A stretch of 23,034 nucleotides of DNA from Fischerella sp. (GCA_026419705.1 JANZYY010000014.1:1-23034), one strand, 5' to 3'. Positions 7,538 to 14,688 are shown, counted from the stretch's first letter. Notes: generated by a model not told the origin, from the letters alone. Translations and numbers: made by a program.

Positions 7538-7845
7538 GATGGTGTTCTCCCTTGAAATTAAACCAAGTGTGCCCGAATCAGAAGTAGACTTTTAGCGTTT
7601 AATGATGAAATCGTTTTTGATTCTCTCAAAAGTTCTGGCCTGGCAGTAGTTGGCTTCTTGTAAGTTTAAATCCCCTACTAATGTCTGAAATGTCGTTGCT
7701 GATAAGGATTGGGGACTCGACTAAAACAACATTTGTGTTGCTAAATTTCAATAAAAATTAACGTTTTGCTAAATTCCTTAGTATTCGAGAACTTGTAAGG
7801 AATGATTGCGGATTGCTTGCGAACGCTGCAAGTTGTCACCATCGC
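7538..7845. other. Divergent control region between chlB and the hic locus
   Basis: This AT-rich stretch precedes chlB on the minus strand. An 8-bp inverted repeat (ATTCCTTA at 7773-7780, TAAGGAAT at 7796-7803, 15-nt loop) could be an operator or a leader hairpin. I found no GTA-N8-TAC NtcA site. No gene is seen. Confidence 0.5.
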
Positions 7846-7895
7846 ATCACCATGCTATTTTGTAGCATGATTGTGATACTATATATGATACTATA
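7846..7895 (+). promoter_or_regulatory. Compact hairpin and direct-repeat control site of the hic locus
   Basis: A hairpin (ATCAC + CATGCTA, loop TTTTG, TAGCATG + ATT bulge + GTGAT, 7846-7877) runs into two exact 10-bp direct repeats, TGATACTATA, at 7874-7883 and 7886-7895, centred 12 bp apart. A TATGAT -10-like box (7884-7889) is embedded. The toxin start follows five bases later, so transcripts may be nearly leaderless. Binding by the ribbon-helix-helix domain of HicB is inferred from how HicB proteins usually self-regulate. Confidence 0.4.
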
Positions 7896-7900
7896 GCTCA

Positions 7901-8168
7901 ATGAACAAATTAAAAAAATTAGTGGAGGAATTTCTCAGGTGACCTCCAGAAGTCAGTTTTGATGATGTGCGCTATCTTTTAGAAGCTTTTGGCTTTGAAG
8001 AAAAAAGATCTAAGGGTAGTCATCATAGTTTTAGAGACTCACTTGGTAGAACAATTACTGTACCCAAAAAAAGGCGGACAAAAAGTTAAAGGTGTTTATG
8101 TTCAGCAAATAGTTGAATTGTTAAATTTACAAGAGTGGAGTGATGAAGACACTGAATCAGAAGCATAA
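7901..8168 (+). pseudogene. hicA: HicA-family toxin, disrupted by a stop and a frameshift
   Basis: HicA toxins are small double-stranded-RNA-binding mRNA interferases. The frame starting at the ATG at 7901 reads MNKLKKLVEEFLR, then hits TGA (7940-7942), and resumes in the same frame as PPEVSFDDVRYLLEAFGFEE and the HicA hallmark KGSHHSFRD with its catalytic-type histidine. After PKK, an A7 run (8066-8072) shifts the frame. Removing one A restores GGQKVKGVYVQQIVELL and the natural stop at 8166-8168. The TGA needs only T to C to become CGA (Arg). With both repaired the product is a normal-sized HicA of 88 aa whose end overlaps hicB. As read, no functional toxin is made unless recoding or sequencing error explains both lesions. 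Confidence 0.8.
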
Positions 8169-8523
8169 ACAAACTGAAAAACCATCTCTAGAATATTATT
8201 TAAATCTTCAATATCCTGTGACTTTATATCCCGATACAGAAGGAGGATATGTTGCTCAGATTAAAGATTTGCCTGGATGTCTTTCTCAAGGAGAAACTTT
8301 AGAAGAGGCGATGGCAAATATAAATGAGGCGCGGAAGTTGTGGATTGAAACTGTTTATGAAGCCGGAGATGAAATTCCTTTACCTAGTAACGATGAAACT
8401 TATAGCGGTAAATTGTTGGTACGTATGCCAAAGTCTTTGCATCGTCGCTTGGTTGAAAAAGCAGAACTAGAAGGTGTGAGTCTTAATCAATATATTGTTT
8501 ATTTGTTGGCTAAATCAGCGTAA
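8143..8523 (+). CDS. hicB: HicB-family antitoxin
   Basis: This is the antitoxin partner of HicA and probably the repressor of the locus. The N-terminal half is the degenerate RNase H-like HicB fold, with YPDTEGGYVAQIKDLPGCLS and the ETLEEAMANINEA helix. The C-terminal part, GKLLVRMPKSLHRRLVEKAE then GVSLNQYIVYLL, is a ribbon-helix-helix DNA-binding domain. I chose the ATG at 8143; a GTG codon directly before it (8140) is an alternative. It overlaps the restored end of hicA by 26 bp, the usual translational coupling. Unlike its partner it is intact, which would allow the toxin to decay without harm. Confidence 0.93.
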   Translation: MKTLNQKHKQTEKPSLEYYLNLQYPVTLYPDTEGGYVAQIKDLPGCLSQGETLEEAMANINEARKLWIETVYEAGDEIPLPSNDETYSGKLLVRMPKSLHRRLVEKAELEGVSLNQYIVYLLAKSA

Positions 8524-8739
8524 TTTTTATTGATAACGGGCTATATTTCTCCAAGCCATGCCAATACATCTTCAACTGATTGGTCCAGGGGTAAATGATT
8601 TTAACGGAATATTCTTTTTTCTATCGTTGCTGATGACACAAATTGTTCCACTGAATTTACTGAGGTTGTGAAAGAAAGAATCGCTTAATTTTTGGCTTGC
8701 TGGTTGACTTTCGTTAAACACCAACATCAAGCTTTTATA

Positions 8740-8778
8740 AACCCACCCCCAAGCACTTCTTCGCTTGCGGGAGGGGTT
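8740..8778 (-). terminator. Hairpin just past the TPR gene
   Basis: A GC-rich imperfect stem (AACCCACCCCCAAGC at 8740-8754 against GCTTGCGGGAGGGGTT at 8763-8778, loop ACTTCTTC) starts five bases beyond the stop codon at 8784. On the minus strand it is followed by an AT-rich stretch but no long T-run. Confidence 0.5.
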
Positions 8779-8783
8779 CTAAA

Positions 8784-9308
8784 TTACGCAGACACCAAAC
8801 GTCGCAAAGATTCAGCACGGCGTTTAGCGGTAGAGTTTTTTGGGTCGTAATTGAGTGCTTCTTCGTAGGTTTGTAGCGCCTGGGCAGTTAAATTTTTACG
8901 TTCGTAAGCATGAGCTAAATTATTTAATGCTGTTACATAATCAGGCTTGTTTTTGAGAGCTTCTTTATATTGACGAATTGCTAGATCGTACTGTTCTTGG
9001 GCAAAGTAAGCGTAGCCTAACCCGTTGTAAATAACAGCAACATTTTCTTCTCCCTCTTCTTCCGCGGCTTTAATAGCTTTTTGAAACAGAGTCACCGCCT
9101 GGGAAAACAGTTTTTTTTCGCAATAGATACTCGCTAATTCGTAATATTCTTGAGTCGTTCCCTTTTCTTTTGTAAGCTTGTTTCGCAAGCGCGAAAAGTT
9201 CCTTTCCAGTTTGCGATTTTTAAGAATCTGGGGAAAGACATTGATCGCGGTAAGTAAGAGTATACCTACCAAAATTGAGAGATAAATAACGGCTAAATTG
9301 TTATCCAT
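8784..9308 (-). CDS. ycf37: Membrane-anchored TPR protein, Ycf37/Pyg7-like photosystem I assembly factor
   Basis: The 174-aa product has one N-terminal membrane segment (about residues 5-27, VIYLSILVGILLLTAINVF), a short basic linker (NRKLERNFSRLRNK), and three tetratricopeptide repeats: about 53-82, 91-122 and 125-156, the last two with the classic A-Y and D/P signatures (NGLGYAYFAQ..ALKNKP, NNLAHAYERK..ALNYDP). This size and layout match Ycf37, a thylakoid protein needed for photosystem I assembly and stability. Other short TPR proteins share it, so the specific name is inference. It lies downstream of the solute-binding gene on the same strand with a 97-bp gap that holds filler repeat. Confidence 0.72.
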   Translation of the reverse strand: MDNNLAVIYLSILVGILLLTAINVFPQILKNRKLERNFSRLRNKLTKEKGTTQEYYELASIYCEKKLFSQAVTLFQKAIKAAEEEGEENVAVIYNGLGYAYFAQEQYDLAIRQYKEALKNKPDYVTALNNLAHAYERKNLTAQALQTYEEALNYDPKNSTAKRRAESLRRLVSA

Positions 9309-9405
9309 TGTCTTAATTAAAAATCTCTTCTGTATTTATTATCAGCCGTTCGCTACAGTCATTTGTCATTTGTATAAGTCTAATGACAAATAACCATTGA
9401 CTAGT

Positions 9406-10236
9406 TTACGGCAAACCCCAGTATTGAGTGCGTTGCTGGAGCCAACCTTCTTCTAGATAGCGAGCGATCGCCCCATTGACTTGTCGTCGTAGTAGATCGT
9501 ACTGCAATCCCTTGGGCATTACCACAGACAAGGGTTCAGTTGATAGCTTTGTTGGCAGTAGCCGATACTGAGGATATTGTTGCACCCAACCGCCCAGAAC
9601 ACTGGTATCGGCGGCAAAAGCTACTACTGCATTATTTTCTAGGAGCGATCGCGCTTCTTGATAAGAATTAACTCCCACCAACTCTGCTTGCGGTAAATAG
9701 TATCGTACATCAGCAATAGTGCTAGAGTTGTTGAGAACAGCAATTTTTTGCTTTGCTAGATCGCTCAGCTTTTGTACAGAATTATCTTTTGCGATCAATC
9801 TCGTGCCATCAAAGTAATAAGGTATGCTGAGATTTACTAAACGAGCGCGTGACTCTGTTGCTGTCACCCTAGCGATGGTGAGATCGACTTTACGATCTAA
9901 AACTTGTGAGAGGCGATCGCGATTGGCTACAGGTTTGAGTTTGACAGCATTTGGTTTGCCTAATAAATCAGCCGCCAACCGCTGGGCTAAGTCAATCTCC
10001 AAACCTTGCAAAGTACCATTCGCATCTCTAAATCCCAGCGGACGTAAATTATCTTTGACAGCAATAGTTAAATAGCCTCGCTGCTGAATGTCTGACAGTA
10101 CTGCGGCAGATGTAGAGAAATGTGTAGCTGCAATTACAAGGACAAATACCAGCAGGAAAATAATAACCTTTTTACCGATAGTCCTAAAAAAGTAATTGTA
10201 GGAGTTAAGTTTTGGGTGCTGAGTTTTTCTCCCCAT
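9406..10236 (-). CDS. Family 3 periplasmic solute-binding protein (amino-acid type)
   Basis: An exported binding protein of the kind that feeds polar amino-acid ABC transporters. The 276-aa product starting MGRKTQHPK has a basic stretch, then a hydrophobic export segment (VIIFLLVFVLVIAA), then the mature domain: the GYLTIAVKDNLRPLGFRD opening, the GLEIDLAQRLAADLLG helix, the DLTIARVTATESRARLVNLS ligand-site region and the PYYFDGTRLIAK strand. No transporter permease or ATPase gene is nearby, so it may be an orphan partner or a sensor. The ATG at 10236 is chosen because a perfect Shine-Dalgarno sequence precedes it. An upstream ATG at 10284 is in frame, but its codons come from filler repeat. 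Confidence 0.85.
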   Translation of the reverse strand: MGRKTQHPKLNSYNYFFRTIGKKVIIFLLVFVLVIAATHFSTSAAVLSDIQQRGYLTIAVKDNLRPLGFRDANGTLQGLEIDLAQRLAADLLGKPNAVKLKPVANRDRLSQVLDRKVDLTIARVTATESRARLVNLSIPYYFDGTRLIAKDNSVQKLSDLAKQKIAVLNNSSTIADVRYYLPQAELVGVNSYQEARSLLENNAVVAFAADTSVLGGWVQQYPQYRLLPTKLSTEPLSVVMPKGLQYDLLRRQVNGAIARYLEEGWLQQRTQYWGLP

Positions 10237-10242
10237 CACCCT

Positions 10243-10252
10243 ATCACCTCCT
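10243..10252 (-). promoter_or_regulatory. Perfect Shine-Dalgarno sequence made from filler repeat
   Basis: The coding strand reads AGGAGGTGAT, fully complementary to the 3' end of bacterial 16S rRNA, with 10 nt between AGGAGG and the ATG. It sits inside a GGTGATAGGG/GGGGAG filler segment that is otherwise typical of intergenic repeats. Confidence 0.6.
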
Positions 10253-10287
10253 CTCCCCATCATTACTTGTTTAGGAATGCGCATTGT

Positions 10288-10644
10288 TTAACTTTTGGCT
10301 TGGCTTGCCAATTCTGCAACTTTGCTGAAACCAGCTGGGTCGAGAACTGCCATTTGCGCCAACATTTTGCGATTGAGTTGGATGTTAACTTTTTTGAGAT
10401 TACCGATAAACTGGCTGTAACTCATGCCATGCTGGCGAACAGCGGCGTTGATCCGGGTAATCCAAAGGCGGCGAAAATCACGCTTGCGTTTTTTGCGATC
10501 GCGATAGGCATTCCGCAGCGCCTTCATAACTTGTTGATTGGCGGTTCTAAACAGAGTCGAGTGAGAACCGCGAAAACCTTTAGCGAGTTTGAGAATTTTT
10601 TTGCGGCGTTTGCGAGCAACGTTACCGCGTTTTACCCTTGTCAT
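10288..10644 (-). CDS. rplT: 50S ribosomal protein L20
   Basis: L20 binds 23S rRNA early and is essential for large-subunit assembly. The 118-aa product has the family's length and its highly basic N-terminal helix (MTRVKRGNVARKRRKKILKL), the FRGSHSTLFRTANQQVMKAL segment, the RDRKKRKRDFRRLWI core and the YSQFIGNL region. It follows rpmI by 22 bp, the usual rpmI-rplT pair; infC is not adjacent. A CAGGAAAA purine run lies upstream of the ATG. The solute-binding gene starts 51 bp downstream on the same strand. Confidence 0.98.
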   Translation of the reverse strand: MTRVKRGNVARKRRKKILKLAKGFRGSHSTLFRTANQQVMKALRNAYRDRKKRKRDFRRLWITRINAAVRQHGMSYSQFIGNLKKVNIQLNRKMLAQMAVLDPAGFSKVAELASQAKS

Positions 10645-10666
10645 AGCTGAAATTTTCCTGAATCAC

Positions 10667-10864
10667 TTACAAATAAGGGAGCATTAAGCGCACGTTTTCT
10701 TCATCACGCTCGTTGACAGCAACCATTTTGGAAAGCCTACGCTTTCTATCAGAGGTTTTGTGTTCGAGCAGGTGGTTTTTGAAAGCCTTGCGACGCATAA
10801 TTTTACCGCTACCAGTGGCACGGAATCTTTTTGCCGCGGCTTTGCGAGTTTTGAGTTTCGGCAT
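10667..10864 (-). CDS. rpmI: 50S ribosomal protein L35
   Basis: L35 is a small basic large-subunit protein. The 65-aa product begins MPKLKTRKAAAKRFRATGSG, contains the conserved HLLEHKTSDRKRRL segment (residues 31-44), and ends MLPYL as in cyanobacterial relatives. It is first in the rpmI-rplT unit and lies downstream of the psbA terminator, so it probably has its own promoter in the roughly 70 bp between that terminator and its ATG. Confidence 0.98.
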   Translation of the reverse strand: MPKLKTRKAAAKRFRATGSGKIMRRKAFKNHLLEHKTSDRKRRLSKMVAVNERDEENVRLMLPYL

Positions 10865-10937
10865 TGACGGATTTTAAAACGACACAATCTAATATATTAC
10901 TACTTTTCGGTCTACCATGAAGACTAATCAAGCACAA

Positions 10938-10973
10938 TTAAAAACAAAAACACTCTCCCTATTTGGGAGAGCG
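10938..10973 (-). terminator. psbA terminator
   Basis: CTCTCCC (10953-10959) and GGGAGAG (10965-10971) form a perfect 7-bp stem with a TATTT loop. On the minus strand the stem is followed by a T-rich run (GTTTTTGTTTTTAA). The plus strand also has Ts after it, so it could work in both directions. It separates psbA from rpmI. Confidence 0.85.
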
Positions 10974-10985
10974 TTTTTTATTTTT

Positions 10986-11013
10986 GTAGAGGCGCGATAT
11001 ATCGCGTCTCTAC
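10986..11013. repeat. 28-bp palindromic repeat (GTAGAG...CTCTAC family)
   Basis: GTAGAG, then GCGCGATATATCGCG, then TCTCTAC: a near-perfect 28-bp palindrome with one mismatched pair, seven bases from the psbA stop. It resembles a palindrome widespread in cyanobacterial intergenic DNA. A related copy with a different core lies inside comM. Confidence 0.75.
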
Positions 11014-11020
11014 GTGAAGA

Positions 11021-12103
11021 TTAGCCGTTGATAGCAGGAGCGCTAACAGCAACAGGAGCGACTTCAGCACTAGCTAAATCGAGAGGGAAGTTGTGAGCAT
11101 TGCGCTCGTGCATCACTTCCATACCCAAGTTAGCGCGATTGATGATGTCAGCCCAAGTGTTGATGACGCGACCAGTTGAGTCAATCACTGACTGGTTGAA
11201 GTTGAAACCATTCAGGTTGAAGGCCATGGTGCTGATTCCCAGCGCGGTGAACCAGATACCAACTACAGGCCAAGCAGCCAAGAAGAAGTGCAAGCTGCGA
11301 GAGTTGTTGAAGGAAGCGTATTGGAAAATCAGACGACCGAAGTAGCCGTGAGCAGCAACGATGTTGTAGGTTTCTTCTTCTTGACCGAACTTGTAACCGT
11401 AGTTCTGAGATTCGGTTTCGGTGGTTTCACGCACCAAGGAGGAAGTGACCAGAGAACCGTGCATTGCACTGAACAGGGCGCCACCGAAGACACCTGCAAC
11501 ACCTAATTGGTGGAACGGGTGCATGAGGATGTTGTGCTCAGCCTGGAACACCAACATGAAGTTGAAGGTTCCAGATATTCCCAAGGGCATACCATCAGAG
11601 AAGGAACCTTGACCCAACGGGTAGATCAAGAAGACTGCGGTCGCGGCTGCTACTGGTGCAGAGTAAGCTACGGCAATCCAAGGACGCATTCCCAATCGGT
11701 AGGACAACTCCCACTCACGTCCCATGTAGCAGAATACGCCAATCAGGAAGTGGAAGATCACCAACTGGTAGGGACCGCCGTTGTACAACCACTCATCTAG
11801 GGAAGCTGCTTCCCAGATTGGATAGAAGTGCAGCCCGATGGCGTTAGAAGAAGGTACCACTGCACCGGAGATGATGTTGTTGCCGTACAGTAAGGAACCT
11901 GCTACTGGTTCGCGGATACCATCGATGTCTACTGGCGGTGCGGCGATGAAGGCGATGATAAAGCAGGTGGTTGCGGCTAAGAGAGTTGGAATCATCAGTA
12001 CGCCGAACCAACCGATGTATAGGCGGTTTTCTGTGCTGGTTACCCAATCGCAGAACCGCTCCCATGCGTTGGCGCTACGAGCGCGTTCTAAGGTTGCTGT
12101 CAT
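11021..12103 (-). CDS. psbA: Photosystem II reaction centre protein D1, high-light (Glu130) type
   Basis: D1 carries the primary charge-separation cofactors and most ligands of the oxygen-evolving Mn4CaO5 cluster in the thylakoid membrane. The 360-aa precursor is full length. All the key residues I checked are present: Y161 (TyrZ), D170, E189, H190, H198 (P680 chlorophyll ligand), H215 and H272 (non-haem iron), S264 (QB pocket), H332, E333, D342 and A344, after which the C-terminal extension is cut. Residue 130 is Glu, typical of the high-light form rather than the Gln130 form. It is therefore neither a 'rogue' nor a far-red variant. Cyanobacteria usually carry several psbA copies; only this one is in the window. 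Confidence 0.99.
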   Translation of the reverse strand: MTATLERARSANAWERFCDWVTSTENRLYIGWFGVLMIPTLLAATTCFIIAFIAAPPVDIDGIREPVAGSLLYGNNIISGAVVPSSNAIGLHFYPIWEAASLDEWLYNGGPYQLVIFHFLIGVFCYMGREWELSYRLGMRPWIAVAYSAPVAAATAVFLIYPLGQGSFSDGMPLGISGTFNFMLVFQAEHNILMHPFHQLGVAGVFGGALFSAMHGSLVTSSLVRETTETESQNYGYKFGQEEETYNIVAAHGYFGRLIFQYASFNNSRSLHFFLAAWPVVGIWFTALGISTMAFNLNGFNFNQSVIDSTGRVINTWADIINRANLGMEVMHERNAHNFPLDLASAEVAPVAVSAPAING

Positions 12104-12140
12104 TGTTTCTATGAGTGCTTAACTTTCGTTAATAATTTGC

Positions 12141-12158
12141 GTAGGTTAAACTACCTAC
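12141..12158 (-). promoter_or_regulatory. Hairpin in the psbA 5' leader
   Basis: On the coding strand GTAGGT, loop AGTTTA, ACCTAC forms a 6-bp stem about 40 nt before the start codon. The same bases also fit GTA-N8-TAC, the NtcA consensus, but the position downstream of the promoter makes an mRNA-level role more likely. Confidence 0.4.
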
Positions 12159-12165
12159 ATTCATT

Positions 12166-12194
12166 AAATTAGAAGAAAGTTTGCGATTTGTAAA
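12166..12194 (-). promoter_or_regulatory. psbA: psbA promoter
   Basis: On the coding strand, TTTACA (12189-12194) and TAATTT (12166-12171) are separated by 17 bp, close to a sigma-70-type promoter. This predicts a leader of roughly 55 nt, typical for cyanobacterial psbA genes. Confidence 0.6.
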
Positions 12195-12339
12195 GCAAGT
12201 TTAATTAATTTGTGTTTATTAATGTTAATTTTTGTATAAATACTTTTGATTTTACATTCTTTACAGATTTTGATTTTTGAGTAAGTACTTATTTTTCCCC
12301 TAACCCTACCCTACTCCCACTTACTTTCCAGTCTCTATA

Positions 12340-12687
12340 TCAACCAGGAGGCCATGTCATCTGTCTTCCTCCTAGAATATGCAAGTGTAAATGATAAACT
12401 GTTTGACCGCCATCAGGACCAGTATTGATGACTAAGCGATAGCCATTTGTCAATCCGGCTTTTTCAGCTACCCGCTTGGCAGTTAACAAAAGGTGTCCCA
12501 AAAGCTCACTATCTTCAGATTCAGCATCAGTTAATTTGGGAATGGGTTTTTTGGGAATGACAAGGATGTGCACTGGTGCTTGCGGGTTGATGTCTGTAAA
12601 TGCAATTGCCAAGTCATCCTCATAAACAATATTGGCTGGAATTTCTCGACGAATGATTTTGCTGAAAATCGTCTCTTGATTTGCCAT
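12340..12687 (-). CDS. HIT-family nucleotide-binding hydrolase
   Basis: HIT proteins hydrolyse nucleotide phosphoramidates or related compounds. The 115-aa product starting MANQETIFSKIIRREIPA has the usual Hint-type opening, the YEDDLAIAFTDINPQAPVHIL region and the histidine-triad HLHLHILGG near the C-terminus. It ends WPPG, like other short cyanobacterial members. An in-frame ATG seven codons upstream lies inside a heptamer repeat and is rejected as the start. It is divergent from comM across a short repeat-filled gap. Confidence 0.95.
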   Translation of the reverse strand: MANQETIFSKIIRREIPANIVYEDDLAIAFTDINPQAPVHILVIPKKPIPKLTDAESEDSELLGHLLLTAKRVAEKAGLTNGYRLVINTGPDGGQTVYHLHLHILGGRQMTWPPG

Positions 12688-12699
12688 GTGTAATTTTTT

Positions 12700-12755
12700 A
12701 TTTGTCATTTGCCAATTGTCAATGATAAGACAAAGGACAAATGACTAAATGACCA
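12700..12755. repeat. Heptamer array filling the hit-comM gap
   Basis: Successive 7-bp units (ATTTGTC, ATTTGCC, AATTGTC, AATGATA, AGACAAA, GGACAAA, TGACTAA, ATGACCA) run through the divergent intergenic region, the second half roughly inverting the first. STRR-type repeat. Confidence 0.6.
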
Positions 12756-12768
12756 AGGAATCAGGATA

Positions 12769-14301
12769 ATGCTTGCCAGAGTCTGGAGCGCATCAATTGT
12801 AGGTATCGATGCTGTGAAAGTGGGGGTGGAAGTAGATGTCTCTGGGGGTTTACCCGGAATTATCGTGCTGGGACTGCCTGACAGTGCTGTGCAAGAATCC
12901 AAAGAGAGGGTAAAGGCAACTCTGAAAAATGCTGGTTTTGCTTTTCCTATGCGAAAAATTGTGATTAATCTAACTCCTGCTGATTTACGCAAGGAAGGCC
13001 CGTGTTTTGATTTACCCATTAGTGTGGGAGTTTTAGCGGCTTCTGAACAAGTTAGCGTTGAGTTGTTAGGGGATTACCTTTTCTTAGGTGAAGTTTCTCT
13101 GGATGGTAGCCTTCGTCCTGTAGCTGGTGTATTGCCTATTGCTGCTGCTGCCCACAAAATGGGAATTACAGGTTTAGTCGTTCCTGCTGATAATGCTCAA
13201 GAGGCTTGCTTGGTTGAAGGACTGGCAGTTTATGCTTTCAAAAATCTTACGGATGTGGCTGATTTTTTAAATTATCCCAGGCGTTACAAACCTGAGCAAT
13301 TGGATAATACTGTAGAGATGTTGCATGCAACGTCTCTACATGGTGCAGATTTGCAGGATGTGAAAGCACAGGCTCATGGTCGGAGGGCATTAGAAATTGC
13401 TGCTGCTGGCGGACATAATTTAATCTTTGTAGGACCACCGGGAAGCGGTAAGACAATGCTCGCACGACGCTTACCAAGTATTTTACCGCCACTAAGCTTT
13501 GCAGAAGCATTAGAAGTGACTCGCATTCATTCGGTAGCTGGTTTATTGAAAAATAGAGGCTCGTTAGTATGCGATCGCCCTTTCCGCAGCCCGCATCATT
13601 CCGCATCAGGCCCGTCTCTCGTTGGTGGTGGCACTTTTCCCCGCCCTGGAGAAATTTCCTTAGCACATCTTGGGGTACTTTTTCTCGACGAGTTAACAGA
13701 ATTTAAACGTGATGTATTGGAATTTCTACGTCAGCCTTTGGAAGATGGCTTTGTAACGATTTCCAGAACCAAGCAATCGGTTATGTTTCCAGCTCAGTTT
13801 ACTTTGGTGGCAAGTACCAATCCTTGCCCTTGCGGTTATTATGGGGATACGATCCAACAATGTACTTGTTCGCCACGACAAAGAGAACAATATTGGGCGA
13901 AGCTTTCTGGCCCGTTGATGGATCGGATTGATTTGCAAGTTGCGGTGAATCGTTTGAAGCCAGAGGAAATTACCCAACAGCCTACGGGTGAATCTTCAGC
14001 AACAGTTAGAGAACGGGTGCAACAAGCACGCGATCGCGCATTCCAGAGATTTGAAAATGAACCAAATCTGCGTTGTAATGCCCAGATGCAGAGTCGGCAT
14101 TTGCAAAAATGGTGTAAGCTAGATGATACTAGCCGTAACTTATTAGAAGGCGCGATTAGAAAGTTAGGTTTATCAGCAAGGGCTAGCGATCGTATTCTCA
14201 AAGTAGCACGTACGATTGCAGATTTAGCCGGCGACGAGAACTTGCAAGCCCATCACGTTGCCGAAGCAATTCAGTATCGCACAATAGATAGAATGCAGTA
14301 G
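12769..14301 (+). CDS. comM: YifB/ComM-family Mg-chelatase-like AAA+ ATPase
   Basis: ComM-type proteins are hexameric helicases that promote branch migration during integration of transformed DNA. The 510-aa product has the N-terminal Lon-protease-like domain (1-170, opening MLARVWSASIVGIDAVKV), a linker, then the Mg-chelatase-like AAA+ domain: Walker A GPPGSGKT at 222-229, Walker B VLFLDE at 303-308, the NPCPCG motif at 351-356 with nearby CTC, and the C-terminal YifB domain with the RASDRILKVARTIADL stretch. The linker carries about ten residues (182-191) encoded by a 30-bp palindromic repeat. An AAGGA ribosome site precedes the ATG. Many cyanobacteria are naturally transformable, which fits its presence. 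Confidence 0.95.
   Translation: MLARVWSASIVGIDAVKVGVEVDVSGGLPGIIVLGLPDSAVQESKERVKATLKNAGFAFPMRKIVINLTPADLRKEGPCFDLPISVGVLAASEQVSVELLGDYLFLGEVSLDGSLRPVAGVLPIAAAAHKMGITGLVVPADNAQEACLVEGLAVYAFKNLTDVADFLNYPRRYKPEQLDNTVEMLHATSLHGADLQDVKAQAHGRRALEIAAAGGHNLIFVGPPGSGKTMLARRLPSILPPLSFAEALEVTRIHSVAGLLKNRGSLVCDRPFRSPHHSASGPSLVGGGTFPRPGEISLAHLGVLFLDELTEFKRDVLEFLRQPLEDGFVTISRTKQSVMFPAQFTLVASTNPCPCGYYGDTIQQCTCSPRQREQYWAKLSGPLMDRIDLQVAVNRLKPEEITQQPTGESSATVRERVQQARDRAFQRFENEPNLRCNAQMQSRHLQKWCKLDDTSRNLLEGAIRKLGLSARASDRILKVARTIADLAGDENLQAHHVAEAIQYRTIDRMQ
13311..13340. repeat. 30-bp palindrome inside comM
   Basis: TGTAGAGATGTTGCA followed by TGCAACGTCTCTACA: near-perfect, with one mismatched pair. The outer arms match the palindrome after psbA (10986-11013). 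At exactly 30 bp it keeps the comM frame and encodes VEMLHATSL in the linker between domains. Confidence 0.85.
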
Positions 14302-14378
14302 ATCCAGGTTGGACACCAGAAGCCTGTAGCAAGACGCAGTATGGATAGATAGAAATCCACGACATAATTTAACTGTGC

Positions 14379-14405
14379 AAAAAGTCCGGCGATCGCTTTT
14401 TTTTT
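14379..14405 (+). terminator. Possible comM terminator built on a HIP1 site
   Basis: AAAAAG (14379-14384) and CTTTTT (14396-14401) flank a loop containing the HIP1 octamer GCGATCGC (14389-14396), followed by T to position 14405. The stem is AT-rich and weak; the nine-T run is the better evidence. Confidence 0.35.
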
Positions 14406-14547
14406 AAATAGACATCTGGTGACAAAGAATTTAGAAACAAGCACGCCGCAGGCGTTCGGTTAGGTAATTTCACGTCTCTACTATGTCTAAATGTATTTTT
14501 GCGGTAACCGTGAGTAGATAGTGATTGGTGATAATTCTTGACTACAG

Positions 14548-14575
14548 ACAACTAACAACTAACAAACAACAACTA
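14548..14575. repeat. Heptamer array ACAACTA x4
   Basis: Units ACAACTA, ACAACTA, ACAAACA, ACAACTA in perfect 7-bp register. STRR-type repeat. Confidence 0.75.
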
Positions 14576-14672
14576 TGACAATTGTCTATCACAACCGGTC
14601 AACGATATGAACAAGTTTATTACTTTAGGTAGAAGAATTTTTGTATTGAAATTTGTTACAGAAAAATTTCCC

Positions 14673-14688
14673 CCGTCACCTCTGACGG
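14673..14688 (+). promoter_or_regulatory. Small hairpin upstream of the exported-protein gene
   Basis: CCGTCA, loop CCTC, TGACGG: perfect 6-bp stem, about 160 bp upstream of the gene. Role unknown; it may be an operator or part of a leader. Confidence 0.3.

Noticed and set aside
8524..8739. Minus-strand fragment ending HLPLDQSVEDVLAWLGEI
   Set aside because: It reads like a protein C-terminus but has a stop just upstream and needs a frameshift to extend; too short to call a pseudogene.
11100..12122. Several long frames antisense to psbA
   Set aside because: They are mirror images of the strongly biased psbA codon use; the D1 gene on the other strand is certain.
12141..12154. NtcA-type GTA-N8-TAC site at psbA
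   Set aside because: It lies downstream of the -10 box in the leader and coincides with a hairpin, so I do not call it a transcription-factor site.
13247..14201. Minus-strand frames of 83-139 codons opposite comM
   Set aside because: Shadows of a clear AAA+ ATPase gene.
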